Source of the DNA: Bin87 sp034420475
GTDB lineage: Bacteria > Chloroflexota > Dehalococcoidia > Lucifugimonadales > UBA3495
Direction of reading: 5' to 3'
Assembly: GCA_034420475.1 (NCBI GenBank)
Contig: DAOULH010000042.1
Coordinates: 62,001-126,000 of the forward strand
Length of the DNA stretch: 64,000 nt
Part shown: positions 16,237 through 24,055 of the stretch, in pieces
How the letters are laid out: every line of letters begins with the position of its first letter
How positions within the stretch are numbered: position 1 is the stretch's first letter
The notes under the pieces: generated by a model
What the model was told of the DNA's origin: nothing
Databases searched by the model: none
What the model saw: the letters and a program-made list of their open reading frames with translations, nothing else
Position numbers and translations under genes: made by a program

Positions 16237-16614
16237 TTACAGTACCCAAGCCTGAAAATGCTCTTCTAAAACCGCCCAGCCTTCCGCTGCTGTCATGTCA
16301 ATCCCAGCTTCACCGGATTCCTGCTTGTTGGCACTGGTCCATATCAAATCACCTTGTCGGGTTTCCGGATCGACTTCCAAGCTGACCTCAACACCGGACA
16401 GAGACCATTCGGCGGAAACGATGCCGTAGGTAGTGGGGCATATTGTCGGAGCCGGCGCGTGGACCGGGCACATCCGGCTGAACGCTTCCGACAGCCAGGC
16501 CAAATAGTTGTCGTCGAAAGCGACGCCTTCGCCGTTGCGCCAACCATCCTGCAATTGGCGCAGTCCGGAAATTTGGCGGCTGGCATTCAGTCCGGGGGCC
16601 TCAACGGTGGTCAT
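16237..16614 (-). CDS. Hypothetical protein, paralogue of the gene at 29409
   Basis: A 125-residue soluble protein of unknown family. It shares a layout with the product at 29409-29828: an N-terminal helical part with WRNGEG / LAWLSEAF, a central strand pair (AEWSLSGVEVSLEVDPETRQGDLIW versus a similar IEWQSDTECHTLTVDAEN) and a closing helix EGWAVLEEHF versus EGWERLRCAL. In both places a second small gene follows in the same direction, here the HEPN protein. An antitoxin or adaptor role is a guess from that context. The start at 16614 has GGAGAAG upstream; the ORF could extend 12 codons further. Confidence 0.55.
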   Translation of the reverse strand: MTTVEAPGLNASRQISGLRQLQDGWRNGEGVAFDDNYLAWLSEAFSRMCPVHAPAPTICPTTYGIVSAEWSLSGVEVSLEVDPETRQGDLIWTSANKQESGEAGIDMTAAEGWAVLEEHFQAWVL

Positions 16615-16646
16615 GGGATGGCTTCTCCGACCAGGTTGTGAGGCCA

Positions 16647-17381
16647 TCATAACAGAGCCAGTTTAGCCTGCGCGACGTTCACCGGGTTTGCCAATGCTGC
16701 ATCCAAGTCAACCATGTTCACCGCCACCTGCCCGCGTTCTGTCGCAGCGCCCATCGGTGATCCGGAGTAGAACGCGGTTACGCCGTTCTGCGAAACGTCC
16801 TCGAAACGCTCCCAATGGCCCAGCGCGATGTAGTCGCAGTTTGCCTCGGCGATTTCGTGGGGGAGGATAGGCGATGAACGCTCTTCGGTATCATCCGGGT
16901 AGTGAAAATGGCCGTGGGCCATGGCGACGCGCCAGTGCCCGTTGCGGCCGTTCGGGATGCCGGCCAAGGGTCGAAAGGCCGGCGTGTGGCTGTCCATGGC
17001 GCGGCCCCAAACCTCCAACGAAAGCTGGGGAAAGGTCAAGGTCTGCCCGCGGGTGCCGCTGATGATGTGGAGGTTGTCCGGCGCAGCAGCAAAGGGTGAA
17101 CGCAGGTATAAGGACGCGGAGTCGTAGAGGTCGTGGTTGCCGGGCAGTATTACCGTCGGGACGGATGCGCGGGCAATCTCGCTCACGAAGAACTCCAGGA
17201 CGGCGTCGGAGATGCGGGCGTTGTCAAAGACGTCGCCGGCGATCAGGAGGGCATCGCCGCGCAGGCTATGGACACCGTCCACCACGGCGGACAGGGCGCG
17301 CTGTGCGGATGCGGGGTCCCAGTCGTCTCCCAGATGGGTATCCGAGGTATGGATGATGCGGATCTGGCGGCGGAGAGACAT
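16647..17381 (-). CDS. SbcD/Mre11-like metallophosphoesterase
   Basis: A 244-residue calcineurin-fold phosphoesterase resembling the nuclease domain of SbcD/Mre11 DNA-repair exonucleases. All metal motifs are intact: TSDTHLGDDW (Asp-x-His), LIAGDVFDNARI (GDxxD), PGNHDLYD (GNHD), MAHGHFHYP and ALGHWERF (GHxx). The C-terminal capping domain of true SbcD and any SbcC partner are absent, so DNA repair is a possibility rather than a conclusion. It follows hflX on the same strand by 25 bases and is probably in its operon. Confidence 0.85.
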   Translation of the reverse strand: MSLRRQIRIIHTSDTHLGDDWDPASAQRALSAVVDGVHSLRGDALLIAGDVFDNARISDAVLEFFVSEIARASVPTVILPGNHDLYDSASLYLRSPFAAAPDNLHIISGTRGQTLTFPQLSLEVWGRAMDSHTPAFRPLAGIPNGRNGHWRVAMAHGHFHYPDDTEERSSPILPHEIAEANCDYIALGHWERFEDVSQNGVTAFYSGSPMGAATERGQVAVNMVDLDAALANPVNVAQAKLALL

Positions 17382-17406
17382 GAAAATTGGGGGGCCAGGT
17401 ACAGAT

Positions 17407-18594
17407 TTAGACCGTTGCCGGGGCAGGCACTGCGGCGGGCGCGCCTACCCGCTCCAGGATGGCTTCCAGCAGAGCCGGCAGGTTCCAACCCCTGGCCGCG
17501 GATACAAACACCCGACCGCTGACGGCAGGCGAGTCCGCGCCCGAAATGGCGGACAGGTCAATCCGGTCCAGGACTTCCACGTCGGCAGGGTCGTCGGTGA
17601 GCAGGTCCAGCTTGTTGATCACCAACAGGCGCGGCTTGCCGCCGAGGTCCAGGTCGGCAAGGGTCTGTTCCACCACCTCCGCCTGTTCGGGAGCCTTGGG
17701 GTGGGTTATGTCAATGACGTGGAGCAGCAGATCGGCCTCGCTCAGCTCTTCCAGCGTGGCGCGGAAGGCGGCAACCACGGTGGGCGAAAGTTTCTGGATG
17801 AACCCCACCGTGTCGCTGAGCAGCAACTCGTTGCCGTCGGGCAGGCGCAGCCGACGGGTCACCGGGTCCAGCGTGTTGAACAGCTGGTCCTCGGCGGGGA
17901 CGCCGGCGTCGCAGAGAGCATTGAACAGCGTGCTCTTGCCGGCGTTGGTGTAGCCGACGAGGGTGGCCATGGGTGTAGAGGATCGTCGGCGGCGTTCCAG
18001 GTACTGACTGCGACGCTTGCGCACGTTATCGAGTTCCGACTCTATCTTCTGGATGCGACGGCGGATCAGGCGGCGGTCGGTCTCCAGCTGGGTCTCGCCG
18101 GGGCCGCGGGTGCCAATGCCGCCGCCGAGGCGTTCCAGGTGGGACCACTGACCAACCAACCTCGGCAGCAGGTACTGGTGCTGGGCCAACTCCACCTGGA
18201 TCTGGCCCTCGCGGGTGCGGGCGTGCCGTCCAAATACGTCGAGGATCAGCGCGGTGCGGTCGATGACCTTGATCTGCAGGGCCGCTTCGAGGTTGCGCTG
18301 CTGGGTGGGGGTCAGCTCATCGTCACAGATCACCACGTCGGGACGTTCGTCCGCCAGCAGGTCCTGCAACTCCTGGAGCTTGCCTTTGCCGAGGTAGGTC
18401 GGGGTGATGCGCTCGGCGCGCTGAGAAACGGTGGCGACCACTTCCGCGCCGGCGGACCGGGTCAGGTAGTCCAGCTCGACCAGCGTGTCGTCCAGGCCCC
18501 ACAAACTCTCGCCGCGCTTCTTTGCTTCCACGGCGACCAGCACGGCCCGTTCGGTCAGCGGGCCGGTGGGTTTGGGCTGGCGGGACTTGGGCAT
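17407..18594 (-). CDS. hflX: GTPase HflX
   Basis: A 395-residue ribosome-associated GTPase that splits stalled 70S ribosomes under stress. The N-terminal HflX domain shows VGQWSHLERLGGGIGTRGPG and ETQLETDRRLIRRRI followed by a coiled helical pair. The G domain has G1 GYTNAGKST (about 210), G3 DTVGF and G4 NKLDLL; the G5 SA motif is in FVSAARGWN. The start lies 9 bases after the Uma2 stop, with a purine-rich stretch upstream. It is embedded in the dapL-Uma2-hflX-phosphoesterase run on the minus strand. Confidence 0.96.
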   Translation of the reverse strand: MPKSRQPKPTGPLTERAVLVAVEAKKRGESLWGLDDTLVELDYLTRSAGAEVVATVSQRAERITPTYLGKGKLQELQDLLADERPDVVICDDELTPTQQRNLEAALQIKVIDRTALILDVFGRHARTREGQIQVELAQHQYLLPRLVGQWSHLERLGGGIGTRGPGETQLETDRRLIRRRIQKIESELDNVRKRRSQYLERRRRSSTPMATLVGYTNAGKSTLFNALCDAGVPAEDQLFNTLDPVTRRLRLPDGNELLLSDTVGFIQKLSPTVVAAFRATLEELSEADLLLHVIDITHPKAPEQAEVVEQTLADLDLGGKPRLLVINKLDLLTDDPADVEVLDRIDLSAISGADSPAVSGRVFVSAARGWNLPALLEAILERVGAPAAVPAPATV

Positions 18595-18603
18595 AGACGG
18601 GGT

Positions 18604-19179
18604 TTATCGCTGCCGACGAAAGAGTTGCCACACGGGGATGCTGAAACCCGGCAGCAGTTCCTCGCCGTCCAGAGTATCGTCTTCACCCAACACGACCGGG
18701 GTCTGGCCAGGGCGGTAGCGGGTAACGGTAACGTCCTCCGGGTTCAGCACCCACACCTCTTGAGCGCCGAAGTCCAGCCACATCTGTGCCTTTTCCGAGA
18801 GCAACCGGTCGGAGCGGGAGTTGCTGGGCGATGCCACTTCAATGCACAGATCAGGTGTAAGTTCAGGATAGCCGGTAATCCCCGGAGGGAGGCGCCCAGG
18901 AGCGAACCAAGCCACATCGGGGCAGCGTACCGTGTCTGGATTCCGTTCCAAGCGGTACCCTGGCTCCCCGGAGCGAGCTTCACCGTAATCATGGTCGTCG
19001 GTGTACCGGAGCATCACGCTGCCAGACCGTATTACAGCTTCCGAGTGAGGGTCGCCGGTTCCCACATCCTTCTCCTTGAGCACGCCACGAACCAGTTCGT
19101 ACCGCTTGCCGGGAACCCGCTCCATTTCCAAGAATTCGTCCGCTGTTATCAAACGCTGCGGTGCGATTGAGGTAGTCAT
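18604..19179 (-). CDS. Uma2 family endonuclease-like protein (DUF820)
   Basis: A 191-residue PD-(D/E)xK-fold protein of the Uma2/DUF820 family. Typical blocks are RLITADEFLEMERVPGKRYEL, VRCPDVAWFAPGRLP (the PD motif), PDLCIEVASPSNSRSDRLLSEK (the ExxS...K active-site region) and WLDFGAQEVWVLNPE. Family members are predicted nucleases with no established role; they are common in cyanobacteria and Chloroflexota. The start at 19179 overlaps the dapL end region by none (2-base gap) and has CGAGGTTAGAC upstream, so translation is coupled to dapL. Confidence 0.88.
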   Translation of the reverse strand: MTTSIAPQRLITADEFLEMERVPGKRYELVRGVLKEKDVGTGDPHSEAVIRSGSVMLRYTDDHDYGEARSGEPGYRLERNPDTVRCPDVAWFAPGRLPPGITGYPELTPDLCIEVASPSNSRSDRLLSEKAQMWLDFGAQEVWVLNPEDVTVTRYRPGQTPVVLGEDDTLDGEELLPGFSIPVWQLFRRQR

Positions 19180-19181
19180 GT

Positions 19182-20360
19182 CTAACCTCGCGGGGCAGGA
19201 ATGTTCCAGTTTTCCAGGCGTTGGCATCCGGTCTCAACGCGCTCGTCCGGAGTGGTCAGGGACAGGCGAATGTAGCCCTCGCCGTATTGCCCGTAGGAAG
19301 AGCCGGGGGTGACCACGATGTCGATCTCTTCCAGCAGGCGGGCCGCAAAGTCGGCTGAGGTGAAACCCTCCGGCACCGGAGCCCAAATGTAGAGGCTGGC
19401 GCGCGGGGTTTCGACGTTCAAGCCCATGCGGGTCAGCGCCTGGAGCACACGGTCACGGCGCCACTGGTAGGTGGCAATGTTTTCATCGATGCAGTCCTGG
19501 GGTCCAGTGAGTGCCTCCATGGACATTTCCTGGATGGCCTGGGGAATGCCGGAGTCGAGGTTGGCTTTGATCTGGAAGAGGGCCTTGATCATGTCGGCGT
19601 TGCCCACCGCCATGCCCATGCGCCAGCCCGTCATATTGTAGGTCTTCGAAAGCGAGTGGAATTCCAGCCCCACCTCTTTGGCCCCATCGAGCTGCATCAT
19701 GCTGCCGGCTCGGTATCCCTCGTAGCCGACCTCGGAATACGCGGCGTCGTGGAGCATGGCGATGTCGTGCTCGCGGCAATAGCGCAGCGCCGATTCCAGG
19801 TCTTCCTGGGAGGCCACCGCGCTGGTGGGGTTGTTGGGATAATTGAGCCACATCACCTTCGCCTGGCGGGCCACGTCATCGGGAATGGCGTCCAGTTCGG
19901 GCAGCCAGCCGTTGCGCTGGTACAGCGGCATCACGTAGCTCTCGGCTCCGGCGAACATCGTGCCCACCGCATACACAGGGTACGCCGGGTCCGGCACCAG
20001 AGCAATGTCGCCGGGATCCAAAAACGCGAAAGCGGCGTGTCCGATGCCCTCTTTGGCGCCGATCAGGGGGAGCACCTCGGTGTCAGGATCGAGGTCGACG
20101 TCAAAGCGCTGCTTGTACCAGTGGGCGATGGCGCGGCGCATCTCGGGCAGGCCGTCGGTTTCGGGATACCGATGGTTAGGCGGATCCTGCGAAGCGGTGA
20201 GAAGGCGGTCGACGATGGGCTGAGGCGTGGGAATATCCGGATCACCGATGCCAAAGGTAACCACGTCGGCGCCGGCGGCGCGTTTCTCCGCGATGATCCG
20301 GGAGATCTCGACGAAGGGATAGGGGGCGAGTTTGCCGAGACGTTGGGAGAGGTTAGGCAT
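19182..20360 (-). CDS. dapL: LL-diaminopimelate aminotransferase (DapL-type class I aminotransferase)
   Basis: A 392-residue PLP enzyme converting tetrahydrodipicolinate directly to LL-diaminopimelate. DapL-like features are the N-terminal SQRLGKLAPYPFVEISR, FGIGDPDIPTP, GAKEGIGHAAFAFLDPGD, WLNYPNNPTSAVA and the PLP-lysine block HSLSKTYNMTGWRMG (Lys near 237). Pattern and length fit the second DapL class seen in Chloroflexota and some archaea. The dapF gene 1.8 kb upstream on the same strand supports the pathway. A general aspartate-type aminotransferase is the main alternative. Its start overlaps the preceding chimeric gene by 8 bases. Confidence 0.88.
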   Translation of the reverse strand: MPNLSQRLGKLAPYPFVEISRIIAEKRAAGADVVTFGIGDPDIPTPQPIVDRLLTASQDPPNHRYPETDGLPEMRRAIAHWYKQRFDVDLDPDTEVLPLIGAKEGIGHAAFAFLDPGDIALVPDPAYPVYAVGTMFAGAESYVMPLYQRNGWLPELDAIPDDVARQAKVMWLNYPNNPTSAVASQEDLESALRYCREHDIAMLHDAAYSEVGYEGYRAGSMMQLDGAKEVGLEFHSLSKTYNMTGWRMGMAVGNADMIKALFQIKANLDSGIPQAIQEMSMEALTGPQDCIDENIATYQWRRDRVLQALTRMGLNVETPRASLYIWAPVPEGFTSADFAARLLEEIDIVVTPGSSYGQYGEGYIRLSLTTPDERVETGCQRLENWNIPAPRG

Positions 20361-21141
20361 GATGCTCCTGGGCCACCATTACCGGAGAAAAGCGTTCTTT
20401 CTTGGTAATGGTCAGCCATACGTAGTCGTTGATGAATTTGGCGAGAGTGAAAGGCGGGTTCTGCTTAATTTCATTGGATATGGCTTTCGCCGGATCTTCA
20501 ATCCCATGCTTACGGGCGTCAGCTATGATGGAAACAGCCGAACTCCGCATTTCTCTCATAAAAATTGCGAACTCGTACCCTTTACACTGTGAGCGGTCAA
20601 AGTATGACTTCCGAATGTCGGTATCCCACATGACGAAAAACCGTGGGTACAACACACCCAAGATTTTAGATGCCGTAGTTGGCCCAACGTGTCGGACCGA
20701 CGCCAGTCGGTCAAACGCCAATTCGGTGACATCGAATATTGCATCATCTAGGAATTCCGCTTCAATCGCCGAGTCGAACAAGCCTTCCTGATAAGAACCT
20801 AACTCCTTCATCGCTTCGGCGACAAGGTTATCGGATTCACCGGGCAAACGGCACTTCCATTGATTCAGAAACCGCCGCAACGGCCTAATGTCGGGTGCCC
20901 CGTCTTCGGACTGATAAAGGTGCTTCACCAGGGGATGCGGATACTCAGGCTCGTAGACGGCCCGATAGTATTTATTGTAGCGATGGTCGCCCGCGTCGTA
21001 CTCGCCTCCTGCCCAACTTACTTGTGCATACGTCGTGGGTGGTAGCATGGCCCGCAATTCAGCCGTTTTGGCCGCTATGCGTCCTTGCTGTTCCGGCGTC
21101 ATTCGCGCCTTCAAATCGCTCCATTTATGTCGTCCCGACAT
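20353..21141 (-). CDS. Chimeric protein: HigA-like antitoxin N-terminus fused to a HhH-like domain
   Basis: A 262-residue protein that directly follows a RelE/HigB-like toxin gene, the two sharing one base (TGATG). Its first 33 residues, ending KTAELRAML, look like the N-terminal helix of XRE antitoxins paired with such toxins. The expected DNA-binding helix-turn-helix is missing. The remaining 220 residues instead match the gene on the other side of the toxin (21514-22191): RPLRRFLNQWKCRLPG versus TLVRYVNEWGCRIPQ, and VRHVGPTTASKILGVL then FVMWDTDIRKSYF versus KGIGPTGASAIMTVL then FLSWGTGIRQAYF. GxGPxxAS suggests a helix-hairpin-helix. Base composition is AT-richer than dapL. Function unknown. 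Confidence 0.75.
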   Translation of the reverse strand: MSGRHKWSDLKARMTPEQQGRIAAKTAELRAMLPPTTYAQVSWAGGEYDAGDHRYNKYYRAVYEPEYPHPLVKHLYQSEDGAPDIRPLRRFLNQWKCRLPGESDNLVAEAMKELGSYQEGLFDSAIEAEFLDDAIFDVTELAFDRLASVRHVGPTTASKILGVLYPRFFVMWDTDIRKSYFDRSQCKGYEFAIFMREMRSSAVSIIADARKHGIEDPAKAISNEIKQNPPFTLAKFINDYVWLTITKKERFSPVMVAQEHHA

Positions 21142-21506
21142 CAGAGTAAGCCCTCCCGCTCCAGTTCTGCGATGTATTCGTCGTAGAGATTATCGGCTAT
21201 ACGTATGTACCGCGCATAAAAGACACGGTCGCTAACGCCGGTCTTGTCACCGCCAATCAGCATTATGGCTGTCTGCCGCGGATCAAAAGCGTAGAACACT
21301 CGGATGGGGCGCCCGCCGCTTTGCACTATCAACTCACGCATATGGGAGTTGTGAGCACCGGCGATGCTAGCCGATTGTGGACGAGAAAGGCGCACGCCCT
21401 CAAGTGCAAGCAAATCAATAACTGCGCCGACATCGTCCTGCTCACGCTCCGAGAGGCCATCGTACCACTGCACGAATTCGTTGGTGACTTCAACCTCCCA
21501 AGCCAT
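21141..21506 (-). CDS. RelE/ParE-superfamily toxin (HigB/Gp49-like)
   Basis: A 121-residue protein of the phage-derived Gp49-like/HigB group, ribosome-dependent mRNA interferases. Segments MAWEVEVTNEFVQWYDGLSE, DDVGAVIDLLALEGVRLSRP, MRELIVQSGGRPIRVFYAFD and AIMLIGGDKTGVSDRVFYAR follow the family order, with the Arg-rich RELI...RPIRVFYAFDPR catalytic region intact. Toxin-first order and stop/start sharing with the next gene match HigBA operons. The start at 21506 is chosen to fit the family and lies 7 bases past the upstream stop; the ORF could begin nine codons earlier. Confidence 0.85.
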   Translation of the reverse strand: MAWEVEVTNEFVQWYDGLSEREQDDVGAVIDLLALEGVRLSRPQSASIAGAHNSHMRELIVQSGGRPIRVFYAFDPRQTAIMLIGGDKTGVSDRVFYARYIRIADNLYDEYIAELEREGLL

Positions 21507-21513
21507 TGCGCGC

Positions 21514-22191
21514 TTACACTGCCGCCGCCACACTTTCCTGATAAGCCATGCTGCGTTCCAGCGTCAGCCAGTTGTATTCGTCGACGAACTTGGCCAGGCT
21601 GAACGGCGGATCGATGCCCAACTGGGCCGACAGCGCGCCGGCCGGATCCTCGATGCCTTGAGCGCGGGCGTCGCTGGCGATGGACAGAGCGGCCATGCGC
21701 ATGACGGTCAGGAACTGGGCGTAGGTGGCGCCATTGGGCTTGTCGTTGGGGAAGTAGGCTTGGCGTATGCCAGTGCCCCAGGACAGGAACAACCGGGGAT
21801 TGAGCACGGTCATGATGGCCGACGCGCCCGTGGGACCAATACCTTTGGTCGCGGTGAGATGGTCATAGGCGCGTTCCACCACGTCAAGGGTCGAGCAACG
21901 CAGGTCGTCAAACTCCAACGATGAGCCGGCCATCGGCTCCAGGTAAGGGCTGGCTCGCCGCACCGCGGCGGCGATTTCACCGATTTTGTGCTGGGGGATG
22001 CGACAACCCCACTCGTTCACGTAGCGAACCAGCGTCGCCCAGTCGGCGTCTTCTCGGCCTTCGAGCACCGGCTGGCGGAAGTCCGGGGCGCGGGCCGCGA
22101 TGCACGTGGCATCGTTGGACAGACTGCGGAACGCATTCGCCGACCAACGAAGCTGGTCAAAGGTGGTGGGGCCGGTAACGTAATTGCTCAT
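21514..22191 (-). CDS. Hypothetical protein with HhH-like motif, paralogue of the chimeric gene
   Basis: A 225-residue soluble protein. Its start overlaps the dapF stop (ATGA), so it is translated with dapF. It shares most of its length with the C-terminal 220 residues of the gene at 20353-21141, including the WATLVRYVNEWGCRI block (about 51-65) and the helix-hairpin-helix-like KGIGPTGASAIMTVLNP (116-132), then a FLSWGTGIRQAYF segment. This organisation resembles DNA-glycosylase-like helical proteins, but no catalytic Asp/Lys pattern is clear. With the toxin between the two copies, a three-gene cassette within the dapF-dapL operon is suggested. Confidence 0.65.
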   Translation of the reverse strand: MSNYVTGPTTFDQLRWSANAFRSLSNDATCIAARAPDFRQPVLEGREDADWATLVRYVNEWGCRIPQHKIGEIAAAVRRASPYLEPMAGSSLEFDDLRCSTLDVVERAYDHLTATKGIGPTGASAIMTVLNPRLFLSWGTGIRQAYFPNDKPNGATYAQFLTVMRMAALSIASDARAQGIEDPAGALSAQLGIDPPFSLAKFVDEYNWLTLERSMAYQESVAAAV

Positions 22192-23045
22192 TCTGTCCAC
22201 ACTCCGCTGAAAACTTCGGCCGCAGGGCCTTCCAGATAAACTTCGCCAACACCATCCCACTCGATGTTGAGGGTTCCGCCGGGCAGATTGACCGCCACCC
22301 GGTCTCCGGTGTGACCCAACAGCCTGGAGGCGACGCCAATGGCGCACGCCCCGGTGCCGCAGGCCATGGTTTCGCCGGATCCCCGCTCCCAGACACGAGC
22401 GTCAACGTTGCCGTCGTCCCGTATGTTGACGATTTCGAAATTCACCCGATCCGGGAAGATAGGATGGCGTTCGACCAGGGGGCCGATGTTGTGCAGGGGG
22501 AATTCCTCGATGGGCTGGTCGATGAAGGTCACCGCATGGGGGTTGCCCATGGACACGAACGTCAGGGATAACCGGAAATCGCCAGGATGGACGGCATAAT
22601 TGAGGATCGGTCCGTCCTGGCCGGCGATGGCAGGATCAAGTGCGACGGGGATTTCCGAAGGGGCAAGACGCGGCGGACCCATGCTCACCCGCGCCGATTC
22701 CACGGTGGCGCCGGCGTAATGGGGCACGATGGTCCGAACGCCGGCCAGCGTATCGACGGTCACCTGCTGGGCGGAGCTGGACACGATCCCTCGTTCGATG
22801 GCGTACTTGGCGAAGCACCGGATACCGTTGCCGCACATGGCGCCCTCAGAGCCATCCGAGTTGAACATGCGCATCTTCAGGTCTGCGACGTCGGAATCCA
22901 TGACCAGGATGAGCCCGTCGCCGCCGACTCCGAAGTGACGGTCGCTGATTGCCCGCGACAGGCTGTTCCAGTCCCGTTCAGGCATCGCACGGGCATCGAC
23001 GTAAACGTAATCGTTGCCAGCGCCGTGCATTTTGGTGAATTCCAT
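22188..23045 (-). CDS. dapF: Diaminopimelate epimerase
   Basis: A 285-residue cofactor-free racemase converting LL- to meso-diaminopimelate for lysine and peptidoglycan. Both active-site cysteines are visible: NSDGSEGAMCGNGIRCFAKY and GSGETMACGTGACA. The N-terminal FTKMHGAGNDYVYVD and the SMGNPHAVTF block are also standard. The ATG at 23045 has AGGAG eight bases upstream, so the longer reading into miaA is rejected. It pairs functionally with dapL downstream. Confidence 0.96.
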   Translation of the reverse strand: MEFTKMHGAGNDYVYVDARAMPERDWNSLSRAISDRHFGVGGDGLILVMDSDVADLKMRMFNSDGSEGAMCGNGIRCFAKYAIERGIVSSSAQQVTVDTLAGVRTIVPHYAGATVESARVSMGPPRLAPSEIPVALDPAIAGQDGPILNYAVHPGDFRLSLTFVSMGNPHAVTFIDQPIEEFPLHNIGPLVERHPIFPDRVNFEIVNIRDDGNVDARVWERGSGETMACGTGACAIGVASRLLGHTGDRVAVNLPGGTLNIEWDGVGEVYLEGPAAEVFSGVWTE

Positions 23046-23080
23046 CGTCGCGACTCCTGCGCCGGGAGGGGCTTTTTCCG

Positions 23081-24037
23081 TCAAGCGCCAATTGTATCAC
23101 AAGGGATCGCAGGTTCCAGGAATCGGCGCACCAGTGAGGCGGCATCGGCCACCGGCAAGCCGTGAGTGGCGTCGAGCCAATTGATGCGCCGGTCTCCCGG
23201 CTTGAACCAGGTGTACTGCCGCCGAACCAGGCGATGCGTCCGAGTCTTGGAACGCTCCACCGCTTCGTCCAGCGTCATTTCACCGGCCAGGTAGAGGCCC
23301 AGCTCCGTGTAGCCGACGCCCGACAGCGCGCCGCTTCCGAGGATGTATCCCGCGGCGGCGAGGCGACGGGCTTCGCCCAGCAACCCCTGGGCCATCATGG
23401 CATCGAACCGGGCGTCGATGCGCTCATACAGAACGGCACGGTCGGAGGTGAGACCAAGCACGAGAGAACGGTACGGCGGCTCCGCGCTTTTGCCGGCGGA
23501 TTCGACCCGACTGCCCACCGCGTTCACAATCTCGAGGGCGCGAATGATGCGGCGCGGGTTCTGCGCATCGACGGCATCGGCGCGGTCGGGATCCAGTTGC
23601 CTCAACTCCTGCCACAGGGAAACCGGGCCCTCGGCGGCGAGACGACGCTCCAAGCCGGCGCGGAAAGCGGGATCTGGCGGCACCTGCGGAACCGTCCAAC
23701 CTTCCAGGAGCGCCCACACGTACTGGCCGCTGCCGCCGCACAGTATGGGCAACCTGCCCCGGGACGCGATGGACGCGATGGCCTCCCGAGCCAGCGGCAA
23801 ATACTCCCCGAGACTGATTGGCGCATCGGGCGAACGGATGTCGATCAGGTGGTGGGCGGCGCAGCGCCGCTCAGCCGCGGTGGGCTTGGCAGTGCCGATG
23901 TCCATGCCGGTGTAAACCTGCCGGCTGTCGGCGTTGACGATTTCGCCGTCGAAACGCCGGGCGATGGCGATAGCGAGGGCGGTCTTGCCGACCGCGGTGG
24001 GGCCGACGACGGCGATCAGATTCCCCGGGGCCGACAT
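23081..24037 (-). CDS. miaA: tRNA dimethylallyltransferase
   Basis: A 318-residue enzyme that prenylates A37 of tRNAs reading UNN codons. The P-loop is VVGPTAVGKTALA near residues 10-22. It is followed by NADSRQVYTGMDIGTAKPT, the DMAPP/tRNA site, HHLIDIRSP and LCGGSGQYVWALLEGW. RTHRLVRRQYTWFK near 280 is the family's C-terminal tRNA-binding block. In the second motif the usual GGTGLY reads GGSGQY. It lies 18 bases after the tpiA stop. Confidence 0.95.
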   Translation of the reverse strand: MSAPGNLIAVVGPTAVGKTALAIAIARRFDGEIVNADSRQVYTGMDIGTAKPTAAERRCAAHHLIDIRSPDAPISLGEYLPLAREAIASIASRGRLPILCGGSGQYVWALLEGWTVPQVPPDPAFRAGLERRLAAEGPVSLWQELRQLDPDRADAVDAQNPRRIIRALEIVNAVGSRVESAGKSAEPPYRSLVLGLTSDRAVLYERIDARFDAMMAQGLLGEARRLAAAGYILGSGALSGVGYTELGLYLAGEMTLDEAVERSKTRTHRLVRRQYTWFKPGDRRINWLDATHGLPVADAASLVRRFLEPAIPCDTIGA

Positions 24038-24055
24038 CGACCGGCCGGACAGACG

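Noticed and set aside
17137..19170. 677-codon plus-strand frame across the phosphoesterase, hflX and Uma2
   Set aside because: Antisense shadow of three well-supported genes.
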